From contig CAZSHG010000001.1 in assembly GCA_964606695.1 (NCBI GenBank), forward strand, positions 155,628-219,627: 64,000 nucleotides of DNA. Reading direction: 5' to 3'. Every line of letters begins with the position of its first letter. Position 1 is the first letter of the stretch. This document shows positions 8,298 through 18,700 of the stretch, in pieces. Source of the DNA: CAZSHG01 sp964606695 [NCBI: uncultured bacterium]. Lineage in GTDB: Bacteria > UBP14 > UBA6098. The position numbers and the translations under genes are program-made. Below the pieces are notes generated by a model that was given only the letters and a program-made list of their open reading frames with translations, made no database searches and was not told the DNA's origin.

Positions 8298-10892
8298 GTG
8301 GAAAGTAAAGAAATAAGATCTAAATTTCTGGAATTTTACAAGGGGAAGGGCCATACGATAATCCAATCCAGCCCGTTGGTTCCCGTCGGCGACCCGACAT
8401 TGTTATTCGCAAACGCTGGCATGAACCAGTTCAAGGACTATTTCCTGGGTAAAACCGAACCACCTTATTCTCGTGCGGCTTCCGTGCAGAAGTGTATGCG
8501 TGTTTCAGGCAAGCATAACGATCTTGAGGACGTAGGCAGAGACGGCACCCACCATACTTTTTTCGAGATGCTTGGCAATTGGAGTTTCGGGGATTATTTC
8601 AAAAAAGGCGCTATCGAGATGGCCTGGGAACTTTTAACTCAGGGGTATGGTCTCGATCCCGACAGGCTCTGGGTGACAGTTTACAAAGACGACGACGAGG
8701 CAGAGGAACTCTGGCGGAAAATATTGCCGACAAACCGCATATTTAAATTCGACGCAAAGGATAATTTCTGGGAAATGGCGGCCACCGGCCCATGCGGGCC
8801 ATGTAGCGAAATCCATTATGATATGGGATTCGGGGCGGGCGAGAAACCCAACGATCCCGGCGGGAGGTTTGTCGAAATATGGAATCTGGTTTTCATGCAG
8901 TTCTATAAGGACGAATCGGGCGTAACCGAACCGTTACCGAAGAAAAACGTCGATACCGGATTGGGCTTTGAACGACTCGTCGCAATATTGCAGGACTGCG
9001 AGGAAAATTACGAAACCGACCTTTTCACGCCGATAATATCGAAGATCGAGGAGATAACCGGCGCGGAATATGAAAATCCCGATGAATCGGTGGCGATAAA
9101 AGTCATGGCGGATCACATCCGTGCGCTGGCCTTTGCAATAGCCGACGGCGCATTGCCCGGTAACGAGGGACGCGGGTATGTCCTCAGGAGAATCCTCAGG
9201 CGGGCGGCCAGGTTCTCGCGGAAAATAAATTATAAAGAACCGATAATGTTCAAGTTAGTCGCGCCTTTGACGGACGTTATGGGCGACGTTTACCCCGAAT
9301 TGAAATCGAAAAACGAGCACGTCGTTCGAGTTATCAAGGCTGAGGAACAAAATTTCGCGCAGACATTGGACATCGGCCTGGAATTGTTCGATGAAATCGT
9401 GGAGAAGGCAGTTTCGCAGGGCGAGATGACAATCTGGGGTGAAGATGCGTTTAAGCTCTATGACACTTTCGGCTTTCCCCTCGACCTGACCGAACTCATG
9501 GCGTCCGAAAAGGGTCTAATCGTCGATCACGTCGGTTTCGAACGCGAAATGGAGAAACAAAGAGAGCGATCACGCAGTTCGGCGAAATTCGATGTGAGCC
9601 ACGAAATCGGTAAGGGCGACTGGGTCGAGATGACCGAGGGCGACGACTCGAAATTCGTGGGTTTTGAGAAAAATCAGGTGCAGGCGAAAGTCCGGCAGTA
9701 TTCAATCGACGATGATAAAATCAAGATTGTTCTCGACCAAACGCCCTTCTACGCCGAATCCGGCGGGCAGGTAGGCGACAAGGGCGAGATAATCGGCGAC
9801 GGCTGGAAAGCGGCTATCGAGGATACCAAAATCGAAGCGGAGAGCTTTGTCCATATCGGACACATCGAGGGCGAAATAGGCGAGTCGGCGGAGGTTATGG
9901 CGCGAATCGATTCCGAACGAAGAGATTCTATCAGGAGAAATCACACGGCAACACATCTTCTACATTTCGCCCTGCGCAAGGTTTTGGGAGAACACGTTCA
10001 CCAATCGGGTTCCTATGTTGCTCCAGAAAGGTTCCGGTTCGATTACACGCATTTCGAAGCCCCGACAAAAGCTCAGCTTCGGAAAATCGAGCGGATCGTC
10101 AACGAAGTGGGGATGGCGGATATCCCGGTCTGCGCAAGGGAAATGGCATACCGTGAAGCTCTCGATAAGGGCGCAATTGCGTTGTTCGGCGAAAAATACG
10201 GCGATGAAGTCCGTGTAGTCTCGATAGAATCAGTTTCACAGGAACTATGCGGAGGGACACATCTCAGTCGAACCGGAGAAATGGGCGCTTTCTTGATCAA
10301 ATCGGAAGGATCTGTGGGAAGCGGATTGCGCAGAATAGAGGCGATTACCGGGAACTTCGTTTTGAAATGGACAAATATCCTCCGCGAAAACGAGGACGAA
10401 CTCGCTGGAATACTGAAGATAAATCCCGGCGAGGATGTTATAGAAAGGACGCGCGCGCTGATCGCCGAAATGAAAGAACTCGAAGAGAAAATCGAGGAAC
10501 TCCGAAGGGAACGGACCGGCGACACGGCGGATTTCCTTATCGACGACGCCACAGACATGCCCGGAGGAAGATATGTCGTCGAACAGGTCAAAGTCGCGGA
10601 TAGAGAGCAATTGGCGAAACTCGTAGATGAATTGAAAGGCAAGCTCGGTTCAGGCGCGGTTTTTCTCGTTTCGGAAATCGACGGCAAATTAGCGTTGATA
10701 TCAGGCGTAACAAATAATCTCGTCGAAAAGGGCATCCACGCGGGCGATCTTATCAAAGGCGCGGCGGGGATTACAGGAGGTTCCGGCGGAGGAAGACCCG
10801 ATTTTGCCCAGGGCGGCGGAAGAGACGCATCTCTCGTCGATGACGCTCTCGATTGGGTGCGGGATCAGTTGAAAACGAAACTGGGCGGTTAA
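8298..10892 (+). CDS. alaS: alanyl-tRNA synthetase
   Basis: Charges tRNA-Ala in the cytoplasm. It shows the class II catalytic core (FANAGMNQFKDYFLG, MRVSGKHNDLEDVG, FFEMLGNWSFGDYF, GLGFERL), the editing domain with its zinc-type motifs HTATHLLH and CGGTH, and a C-terminal C-Ala domain ending GGSGGGRPDFAQGGG. I place the start at GTG 8298, because GGAG at 8288-8291 sits 6 nt upstream of it. An in-frame TTG at 8286 overlaps that Shine-Dalgarno and is unlikely. The stop is directly followed by the next gene's TTG. Confidence 0.96.
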   Translation: MESKEIRSKFLEFYKGKGHTIIQSSPLVPVGDPTLLFANAGMNQFKDYFLGKTEPPYSRAASVQKCMRVSGKHNDLEDVGRDGTHHTFFEMLGNWSFGDYFKKGAIEMAWELLTQGYGLDPDRLWVTVYKDDDEAEELWRKILPTNRIFKFDAKDNFWEMAATGPCGPCSEIHYDMGFGAGEKPNDPGGRFVEIWNLVFMQFYKDESGVTEPLPKKNVDTGLGFERLVAILQDCEENYETDLFTPIISKIEEITGAEYENPDESVAIKVMADHIRALAFAIADGALPGNEGRGYVLRRILRRAARFSRKINYKEPIMFKLVAPLTDVMGDVYPELKSKNEHVVRVIKAEEQNFAQTLDIGLELFDEIVEKAVSQGEMTIWGEDAFKLYDTFGFPLDLTELMASEKGLIVDHVGFEREMEKQRERSRSSAKFDVSHEIGKGDWVEMTEGDDSKFVGFEKNQVQAKVRQYSIDDDKIKIVLDQTPFYAESGGQVGDKGEIIGDGWKAAIEDTKIEAESFVHIGHIEGEIGESAEVMARIDSERRDSIRRNHTATHLLHFALRKVLGEHVHQSGSYVAPERFRFDYTHFEAPTKAQLRKIERIVNEVGMADIPVCAREMAYREALDKGAIALFGEKYGDEVRVVSIESVSQELCGGTHLSRTGEMGAFLIKSEGSVGSGLRRIEAITGNFVLKWTNILRENEDELAGILKINPGEDVIERTRALIAEMKELEEKIEELRRERTGDTADFLIDDATDMPGGRYVVEQVKVADREQLAKLVDELKGKLGSGAVFLVSEIDGKLALISGVTNNLVEKGIHAGDLIKGAAGITGGSGGGRPDFAQGGGRDASLVDDALDWVRDQLKTKLGG

Positions 10893-11483
10893 TTGGCCAG
10901 CACGCCTATAAATAAAGCCAAATACCTGGCTATCGATATGGAGATGACAGGCGTCGATCCGAGGATACACGAGATAATCGAGATTGCCGCAGTGCCGTTC
11001 TTCGGCTTGAGAATCGGGGACGAGGAGGCGTTCTATTCGGAAATCAGACCGGAACGATCGGTGCCGTCGAAAGCGAAGGCAGTTCACGGTTTACACGGCA
11101 AGGAACTGTCCGATGCTCCGCCTATCCAGAAGGTGCTACCGGAATTCCTCGATTTATTCTTTCGGAGAATCCTCATCGCGCACGGCCCGGACGCCGATTT
11201 GAAATTTCTCATAGAGAAATCCCGAATAGTCGGAATGGAACCACCACGTAGGCCGGTAATAGACACTTCCAGGCTGAGTTACAGCGTATTCGACGATTTA
11301 AAAGAGCGACCCAGCCTGAACGAATTACTGCATAGATTCGGCCTGTCGCGGCCAAAGGATAAACACAACGCACTGACCGACGCTATATTAACGGCGAAAG
11401 TATTTATCGGTTCGGCTATACAACTGAAAAAAGCGGGAAGAGCAGAGACCGTAATGGACTTGCTTCGCCTGGGGGGAGTTTGA
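10893..11483 (+). CDS. DnaQ-family 3'-5' exonuclease (DEDDh)
   Basis: A 196-residue single-domain exonuclease resembling DNA polymerase III epsilon. ExoI is AIDMEMTG (catalytic Asp15 and Glu17), ExoII is around AHGPDADLKFL, and ExoIII is HNALTDA (His and Asp of DEDDh). The third residue of ExoI is Met rather than the frequent Thr, which does not affect the metal ligands. It starts with TTG immediately after the alaS stop (zero spacing), so translation is probably coupled. The substrate, DNA repair or RNA, cannot be told from sequence. Confidence 0.85.
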   Translation: MASTPINKAKYLAIDMEMTGVDPRIHEIIEIAAVPFFGLRIGDEEAFYSEIRPERSVPSKAKAVHGLHGKELSDAPPIQKVLPEFLDLFFRRILIAHGPDADLKFLIEKSRIVGMEPPRRPVIDTSRLSYSVFDDLKERPSLNELLHRFGLSRPKDKHNALTDAILTAKVFIGSAIQLKKAGRAETVMDLLRLGGV

Positions 11484-11484
11484 A

Positions 11485-12225
11485 ATGATAGAATTTGACA
11501 TCGAACAATATTTATGGGATTTGCAGGACAAAAACCGCGGCCTGTTTGTCCTGCTCGATCCGGACAGCGCGTCGCCGGGAGAACTCGCTCAAACCGCTAA
11601 TAAAGCTACAAAAGCCGGTGTAGATGCCTTTCTTATCGGCGGAAGCTTTCTACTCAAGGACGATTTCGACACGGCGATCCGCGAGGTGAAGACTGCGACC
11701 GACCTGCCGGTAATTATTTTCCCCGGCAGTGGCTATCAGGTTTCGGCGGAAGCCGATGGAATACTCTTTCTGTCGCTTATATCGGGCAGGAACGCACGAT
11801 GGCTCATCGAGGAACAGGTGCAAGCGGCTCCCAGAGTGATCGACCTGGGGATACCCACACTGCCTACCGGATATATACTCGTGGAATCGGGTGGGATAAC
11901 GTCGGTGCAGTTCATCAGCGGCACAATGCCAATACCCCGCGAGAAGAGCGATATTGCAGTCGCTCACGCCCTCGCCGGTAAATTGCTCGGAATGAAAGCA
12001 TTATACGTCGAGGCCGGAAGCGGCGCGGAGAAAACGGTTCCGCCGGAAATGATTTCGGCGATAAAATCCGCCTGCGATCTACCCCTATTCGTCGGTGGAG
12101 GGATAAAATCCGTTGAAACCGCGTCCGAATTGAGATCGTCGGGTGCCGATTTTCTGGTTATCGGAACAGCCTTTGAACGTAAAAACAACGCCGATTTTCT
12201 GCAAGAAATCTCAGAAGTCTTCTAA
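11485..12225 (+). CDS. geranylgeranylglyceryl phosphate synthase-like prenyltransferase
   Basis: A 246-residue TIM-barrel enzyme of the GGGPS/PcrB family, which joins a polyprenyl diphosphate to sn-glycerol-1-phosphate, the first ether bond of archaeal-type lipids. Family marks: LLDPDSASPGE near the start, GGS at the first phosphate site, FPGSGYQVS, FLSLISGRN, YILVESGG, and the C-terminal phosphate grip VGGGIKS and GTAFE. The length and FPGS/SLISGRN style fit the group II enzymes found in archaea and Bacteroidetes rather than Firmicutes PcrB. It lies 1 bp after the exonuclease gene. No glycerol-1-phosphate dehydrogenase or second prenyltransferase is in this window. Confidence 0.9.
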   Translation: MIEFDIEQYLWDLQDKNRGLFVLLDPDSASPGELAQTANKATKAGVDAFLIGGSFLLKDDFDTAIREVKTATDLPVIIFPGSGYQVSAEADGILFLSLISGRNARWLIEEQVQAAPRVIDLGIPTLPTGYILVESGGITSVQFISGTMPIPREKSDIAVAHALAGKLLGMKALYVEAGSGAEKTVPPEMISAIKSACDLPLFVGGGIKSVETASELRSSGADFLVIGTAFERKNNADFLQEISEVF

Positions 12226-12325
12226 TCGATTAGTTGCAAACTCCCACCGTCAATGAAAGGTGGATATTCGATTTATTTTCCTTATATTAGTAGGATATTG
12301 TCTCTTTCCTGACCGGGAGGTAAAA

Positions 12326-15300
12326 TTGCGTCTCGCCAAATATGCCGCAGTCCTGTTGATTCTCGCATTGCCGATATTAGCTCAGATAATAGATGTTCGA
12401 TTAGATTTCCCCTCGGAAGATTTTCGGATCGAAAACGGTTTATACACGAAGATATACCATAACGACGGTTTTCCCAGCGGGATTCCCGGAAATCCTCAAT
12501 ATGTAATTGTCAGTAAACATATCCTGCTTCCACCCGGAAAGACGGTATCGAGTGTGGAGATTCAGGATGCGGTTTGGGAACCACTCGCAGATGGAACCCC
12601 CTTCCCCGCACAACCGCCGGCGGTACTCTCTGTAGGCGATCCGGGTCTATATCCGCCGGACCCCAGTGTTTACTCGCGCGACGCATGGTTCCCACAAACG
12701 CCTTTAATTTCCCACTCGAGTGGCAACCTGTCCGGTTATAGCCTTGCGGGTATTTGTCTGGCTCCAATCCGATGGAATCCGGTTGATGGAATTGCAGAGA
12801 GACTTGCCAGTTGCCGTTTAATCGCAGAATACTCATCCGCCCAGGAACCGCCGATAGCACCGGCACGGCGGTCACAGCACGGAGCCGATTTCTGGGACAG
12901 GGCGGTCGGTGAGATCGTAGTTAATCCCGAATTGAAAACGCTATACTCAATTGAAATCGATCCGGATGCTTACGATTGGGCGATTTTAATCCCGGACAGT
13001 CCCTTCATCGAACTGCTCGAACTTCTCAAACTTCGTAGAAGCTACGGGTTGAGGGATACCGTTGTGGAATTGACAGACGTTTATTCGATTTTCCCCGGCG
13101 ACGATGACGCGGAAAAGATGCGCAACGCCATAGCGGATTTATATATTGAATATGGAATCACTTACGCCGTGATCCTTGGCGACCCTCTGATAACGCCGGA
13201 TAGAACCGTCTTCGCTTTCGACTGCGAAGCGGGATTTTACGACGACGAGAACCAGATTCGTTCCGACCTATATTTTTCGGACCTCGACGGCAGTTGGAAC
13301 GCCGACGGCGACACTGTCTGGGGCGAAATCGAGGATTCGGTGGATATGTATCCGGAAGTTCTTGTCGGACGTTATTCGCTCTTCCCGGCTTCCGACCTCG
13401 AGGGCTATATCCAGAAATTGCTTTACTATGAGATGTTCCCCTCGGAGGATTTCGCGCATCGCGGTTTGATGCTCGGACAGGTTCTCTGGGACGATCCATA
13501 TACGGACGGTGGCGAATTCAAGGACGATCTTATCGATAACGTTTTCCCGGACGATTTCACTTTCGGGAGAGTTTATTCCCGCGATGGCGGCAACGCCGAA
13601 ATGGGCCTGGACAGCCTGGATACCGGGCCGAATCTGATAAACCACGCTGGGCACGCAAGCAGTTCGGTGTTATGTCTCGACCACGGAAGCTGTATATGGC
13701 TCGCCGAGATGGAGGAACTGCGCAACGAAACCCGGCCCTCGATATTGTTTTCTATTGGATGCTGGCCAGCGGCTACCGATAAGGACTGCATCGCCGAGAG
13801 GTATCTCAACAATCCCATCGGAGGAGGAACCGCGTTTATAGGAAATAGCCGATATGGCTGGGGCTCTCCCGGCAACTCCGGATTCGGGTATTCGGAGATA
13901 CTGGACAGGGCGTTCTGGAGAAAAGTCTTCAACGGTTACCCCTCTCTCGGACAGGCTCTTGCCATGACAAAGATAGACTACATCCCCTACGCGCGCTGGG
14001 AAAACGTGTGGCGATGGGTGGTTATGGAACTAAACCTGTTGGGCGATCCCGCTACCGAGGCTATCGTTGGATGGAATGAGATTGAGATAGATTATGTTAT
14101 CGAAGGGGATAACATCGGCGTATGGGCGACGGACGGCCTGGTTCCGGCCGAGAGCATATCGACTAGTCTCTTCGACGATGATGGTCTTATTGACCGCGCT
14201 ATAACAAATTCCTCTGGTTTCGCGAGTTTGGATATTTCCGGCACAACGGCACCGATATATATATCGTCGAGAGAAAAAGGTCTCGATTTTACCTCGGACA
14301 CGATTACCACGTTAGGCCCCGGCTTTTTCAGATATTTTTACGCCGATGAATACGGATATACCGACGGCACCGCCGACCCGGGCGATACTATAAAAGTGGT
14401 ATTCGATTTCGGCGGTTTCGATTTTTATGCTTCGGGAATATCCTGGGATCCGACTTCAAATGTGGGAGCGCCCCTTCTGCAATCACCCACACCCGCCGAT
14501 CTTGCTGTCGGAGACTCAACTCGCATCTGGGCGAATTTTGTCATCCCGGCTGACCTAACATCGGATGAGGAATTAACTATCGTTCCAGATATAAGACACA
14601 CCAGTGGTGAAATAGGATTTTCCGTTTCGCTCAAATTGAATATCGCGGATTACAATGTTCTCGGAGCTGTTCTGGTGGATGACGATTCCTCTTTGGCAAC
14701 AGGCGAAACGGCGCAGATGTGGATTTATATTCTCAATGTCGGCGACGGCACTAAAGGCGCGGGAATCCTCGATTTATCATGCCCCGGCGGAGAATTAAAC
14801 GTGAGCGGTTCGCCGTCGTTTATTCCATTAGTCTCGCCCCGGGACACGGCGTTAGTCGGACCCTTCGACATCGAATGGGCAGTGGGAGAAGACGCCATAC
14901 CCGTAGTAGAACTTATGGCAACAATACGGGATATCGAGCATCGATTCTACCTCTCGACGCGACAACTCGGTTTTACACACGACGCCGAAACCGGCGAAAG
15001 TCCCTTCTTCACGACCTCGATGGAAAGCTATTGGCATCGAGTGGATACAAGGGCTTATTCCGGTTCCCGGTCATGGTGGTGCGGAAGCGACGTTGACGGC
15101 CGTTACATCGCGGATATGTCCGACACTCTCTATTCGGAGCTTTTCGTTATTGGCGGAGATGCCGAACTCTCCTTCCACGCTTATATGTCATTCCCGAATT
15201 ATGGCTCCGACGGTGTGAGCGTCGAGGTTCTGGGATCGGAAGATACAGTCCGACTGGATTATCTCGGTAGCGGCGGGGCACTGCTTTCGTTCATCGTCGG

Positions 15301-15748
15301 ATGGGCGGAATATCGTTATGAGTTCGACGGCACGCCCTTCGAGCCGGGCGATACCATACGCCTTCGGTTCCGTTTCGATAGCGATTCGGAGGACGAGGAA
15401 GAGGGAGTATTCATCGACGACATCGAACTTTGCTGTAATTCGACTGAATTCACAATTGCGGTTAGAGAATCCCCCGATAAACCAGATAAGGTTTCGCTGG
15501 ATGTCTATCCGAACCCGTTCAACGCCAGCTTGAAAATCGAATTAACGGGGAATTTTTCCACCGACGCGCGGCTTGGGATTTTCAACATCGACGGCAGGTT
15601 GGTAAGGGAATTACAAATGGATAATCGACATTTTATAATATGGGACGGGAATGACAAAGTGGGAGCTCCATTGCCTTCCGGGCTTTATTTCGTCCGTCTA
15701 ATCGAAAACGAAAAGGTGTTTACTGCGCGGGCGGTCTTGCTTAAATAG
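12326..15748 (+). CDS. secreted gingipain-type cysteine peptidase (C25) with sorting domain
   Basis: The true start is probably TTG 12326, with GGGAGG 5 nt upstream; the frame is open back to 12260 but without an RBS. A hydrophobic signal peptide (MRLAKYAAVLLILALPILAQ) follows. The central part matches peptidase C25: His443 in NHAGHAS and Cys479 in SIGCWPA form the expected dyad, and the downstream IGGGTAFIGNSRYGW is typical of the caspase-like fold. Beta-sandwich modules follow. The C-terminus is a type A sorting-type domain (YPNPFNAS ... PLPSGLYFVRL ... AVLLK). It probably leaves the cell by a type IX-like system and degrades proteins outside. The next secreted peptidase starts 24 bp later. 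Confidence 0.88.
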   Translation: MRLAKYAAVLLILALPILAQIIDVRLDFPSEDFRIENGLYTKIYHNDGFPSGIPGNPQYVIVSKHILLPPGKTVSSVEIQDAVWEPLADGTPFPAQPPAVLSVGDPGLYPPDPSVYSRDAWFPQTPLISHSSGNLSGYSLAGICLAPIRWNPVDGIAERLASCRLIAEYSSAQEPPIAPARRSQHGADFWDRAVGEIVVNPELKTLYSIEIDPDAYDWAILIPDSPFIELLELLKLRRSYGLRDTVVELTDVYSIFPGDDDAEKMRNAIADLYIEYGITYAVILGDPLITPDRTVFAFDCEAGFYDDENQIRSDLYFSDLDGSWNADGDTVWGEIEDSVDMYPEVLVGRYSLFPASDLEGYIQKLLYYEMFPSEDFAHRGLMLGQVLWDDPYTDGGEFKDDLIDNVFPDDFTFGRVYSRDGGNAEMGLDSLDTGPNLINHAGHASSSVLCLDHGSCIWLAEMEELRNETRPSILFSIGCWPAATDKDCIAERYLNNPIGGGTAFIGNSRYGWGSPGNSGFGYSEILDRAFWRKVFNGYPSLGQALAMTKIDYIPYARWENVWRWVVMELNLLGDPATEAIVGWNEIEIDYVIEGDNIGVWATDGLVPAESISTSLFDDDGLIDRAITNSSGFASLDISGTTAPIYISSREKGLDFTSDTITTLGPGFFRYFYADEYGYTDGTADPGDTIKVVFDFGGFDFYASGISWDPTSNVGAPLLQSPTPADLAVGDSTRIWANFVIPADLTSDEELTIVPDIRHTSGEIGFSVSLKLNIADYNVLGAVLVDDDSSLATGETAQMWIYILNVGDGTKGAGILDLSCPGGELNVSGSPSFIPLVSPRDTALVGPFDIEWAVGEDAIPVVELMATIRDIEHRFYLSTRQLGFTHDAETGESPFFTTSMESYWHRVDTRAYSGSRSWWCGSDVDGRYIADMSDTLYSELFVIGGDAELSFHAYMSFPNYGSDGVSVEVLGSEDTVRLDYLGSGGALLSFIVGWAEYRYEFDGTPFEPGDTIRLRFRFDSDSEDEEEGVFIDDIELCCNSTEFTIAVRESPDKPDKVSLDVYPNPFNASLKIELTGNFSTDARLGIFNIDGRLVRELQMDNRHFIIWDGNDKVGAPLPSGLYFVRLIENEKVFTARAVLLK

Positions 15749-15772
15749 CCCGTTAATTCTGGAGAAAAAAAA

Positions 15773-18700
15773 ATGTCTGGACGTAATATTCTATTTCCCA
15801 TGATCCTGGTTTTAATCTCAATATATAGTCTGTCGGCTACCCAACTGCCCCGCCATGCTAGCGAACTGGTGAATTTCTCAATACAGCCCTTCGAGTCGTC
15901 GAAGGGCATTCCAGCCGCGCCGGTTCCGGGATTGGCTTTCAAAGGATTCGACCGCGATTACGGATACTACATCGTCCAGTTCTCCGTCCCGCTGGATAAC
16001 AGGGTCAGGGAGAAAGTCCTGGGTGCGGCTAAGGGAACACCTCTGGGTGCGAGGAGTTTCGGGTTCGTCCCGGATAATTGCCTTATTTACAGGTTGTCGG
16101 CGGAATCGCTGGATGACGTCAGGGCTCTCCCTGAAGTTCGATGGGTGGGAGAATTCGAACCGCAATTCAGACTGGATAAAAGGCTTCTCGACGACCCCGA
16201 ACCTCCCGATCCCGACGGGCGTATGAAGATTTTCGTCAACTTATTTTCGGGCGAGGACATCGACGATTTCATTAATTCGCTTGTCGATTATAAACCGAAA
16301 GTAATCGAAACCGGGACGAATAAACGCCACGAATTCGTTCTATTCTCTATCGACCCGGAAATCGAGAGGAAATTCGCTATTGCCATTTCGAACTACGAGG
16401 GCACCGAGTGGACTGATCGGCGGATGCCGAAATATCCCAACAACGACTGGTCGCGGTGGATAAACCAATCGTATAATACAAGCGGAATGGGAAGCGTCGG
16501 TTCGGGTTGGTATGCCCAGATGTCTGCGGATGCCCCCCACACGCCCATCCATCGTAGAGGGCTTTACGGCGAGGGCGAATTGGTAGGAAGTTCCGATACA
16601 GGTATCGATTACGAATCGGTTTATTTCTGCGACACATCGCCGACTTCACCTCCTTTTATAGATTACGGCACATCGACCAACTGGACCTCTACCGTCTCGG
16701 ATAACGGACATAGGAAGATACGCGCATACAGCAAACACACTGTAGATGGCACCGCTACGGATTACCGGGACACTCATTCCGGGCATGGCTCTCATGTCAA
16801 CGGTTCTATCGGCGGTAACGATGAGGACCATACACCGCCGAGCACGACTTTCGACGCCGGCGACGGGATGGCGCAGTTATGCCGTCTAGTTTTTTCGGAT
16901 CTCGAACCGACCTCCACCGACGCGTTGTATATTCCGTCCGATCTGGGTAACACTATTTTCAAATATGCCTACAATCACGGCGCGCGGCTACATACCAATT
17001 CATGGGGAAGTCGATACAGTTCCGGCGGCACGCATCCGTATAATTCGGAATCGCAGGACGTCGATGATTTCACCTGGGACAACAAAGAATTTTTGATTTT
17101 CTTCTCGGCGGGGAACAGCAATACTTATTATAGCTGGTATCCGCCGGACGGAATCAACGGCGAGGGTTTGGGCAAGAACATCGTGACGGTAGGCGCGGCT
17201 GAAGCCGGGGCAGGATCGGATTATACCTCATGGACCAATCCGGGTAGCACGGTGGATAATAATCCCGAAGATAATGCCGAATTCTCGTCGCACGGGCCTT
17301 CCTCCGAAGGTCAGATGAAACCTAACCTTACGGCCTGCGGCGGATGGTATATCTTCTCCGCCGACGCCGACGACGGGGCGTCGAATTGCCATACAGGTAT
17401 CGAATACATGGGCGGCACGTCGATGTCTTCGCCTACGTCCGCAGGTTTGGCGGCTCTGGTTCGAGAGTATTACAGCGACGGTTTCTATCCATCCGGCGCT
17501 CCAGTTCCCGGGGACGCTTTCGATGCATCGGCGGCGTTGGTCAAAGCCACGCTGGAAGCTTCTTGCAGGAATATGACTGGTGAATACACTATCGATGCCT
17601 TTAACAATTCGGGGCATTCGGACGTGCCTTCAAACGGACAGGGCTGGGGTAGAATCACGCTGGATGACGCGCTCTATTTTGACGACACGTATGGCACTGA
17701 TTCGAGGAATCTCGAGGTTTATGACGTTTCGCCGGGATTCAGTTCCACAGGAACCGATCATTATGTGATAAGTTGCGGCCCATCGACGTCGGAGTCCTTC
17801 AAGGTCGTTCTCAGCTATTCCGATTATCCGAGCACGCCGGGCGCTTATTCGGTAGTGAACGATTTGAATCTCGAGGTCGAGGTTAATGGCGATTCATATA
17901 AGGGCAACGTTTTCCCGTCGTCGGGCGCGAGATCGCAGACAGGAGGCAGTTACGACGATTTAAACGTGGACGAGGTCGTATGGTTGAACGGCTCGACTGT
18001 GTCAACGAAGCAGGTGGATGTTTATGTGCATTGCACTTCGGTGCCTTATGGCCCTCAGCCTTACGCGCTGGTTATTGTGGGCGACTTATCTCCAAACGAG
18101 CCAAATCTGATATATTATAATCACACAATCGATGACGGCACCGGTGACGGCGATGGATACGCCGAGAAAGGCGAATCTATTACAATGCCTATCTGGCTCG
18201 AGAATGTTGCGGGAAGCGCCCCCGCGACGTCTGTTACGGGCACCGTCTCGGAAAGCGATCCGTATATAAACTTCACCGATAACTCGTTAACCTGGCCGGA
18301 CATAGCTCCGGGAGACAACGAGATGTCCAATGTCAACCACTGCAAATTCGACGTTGCCGACGACGACGCTACCTGCGGGCACGTTGCGACTGTAATCATC
18401 GATTGGGTAGCCGGTGGCGGACTTTATACGGGCACCGACAGTTTCGACGTTACATTGGGTTGCCCCTCACCCGTTCTTGAATACGACAGCCACGTTATCG
18501 ACGACGGAAGTGGTGGCGACGGCGACGGCTATCCCGAACCGGGCGAGTCCATAGTGATGCCGGTTAGTCTCACTCACGTATCGGGGGCTAACGCTCAGGA
18601 CGTTACGGGGACGATTTCCGAAAGCGACGCCTATATAACGATTACTGATAATTCGGCCTTCTGGCCGGATATTGCTATCGGCGGAATGGAACAATCACTC

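Noticed and set aside
10073-10756. 227-codon frame on the minus strand opposite alaS
   Set aside because: Antisense shadow of a firmly identified gene; Ser/Arg-rich, no RBS or domain.
17375-17383. GGGGCGTCG core inside the subtilisin gene
   Set aside because: Single occurrence inside coding sequence with no complementary partner or arms; not a family member.
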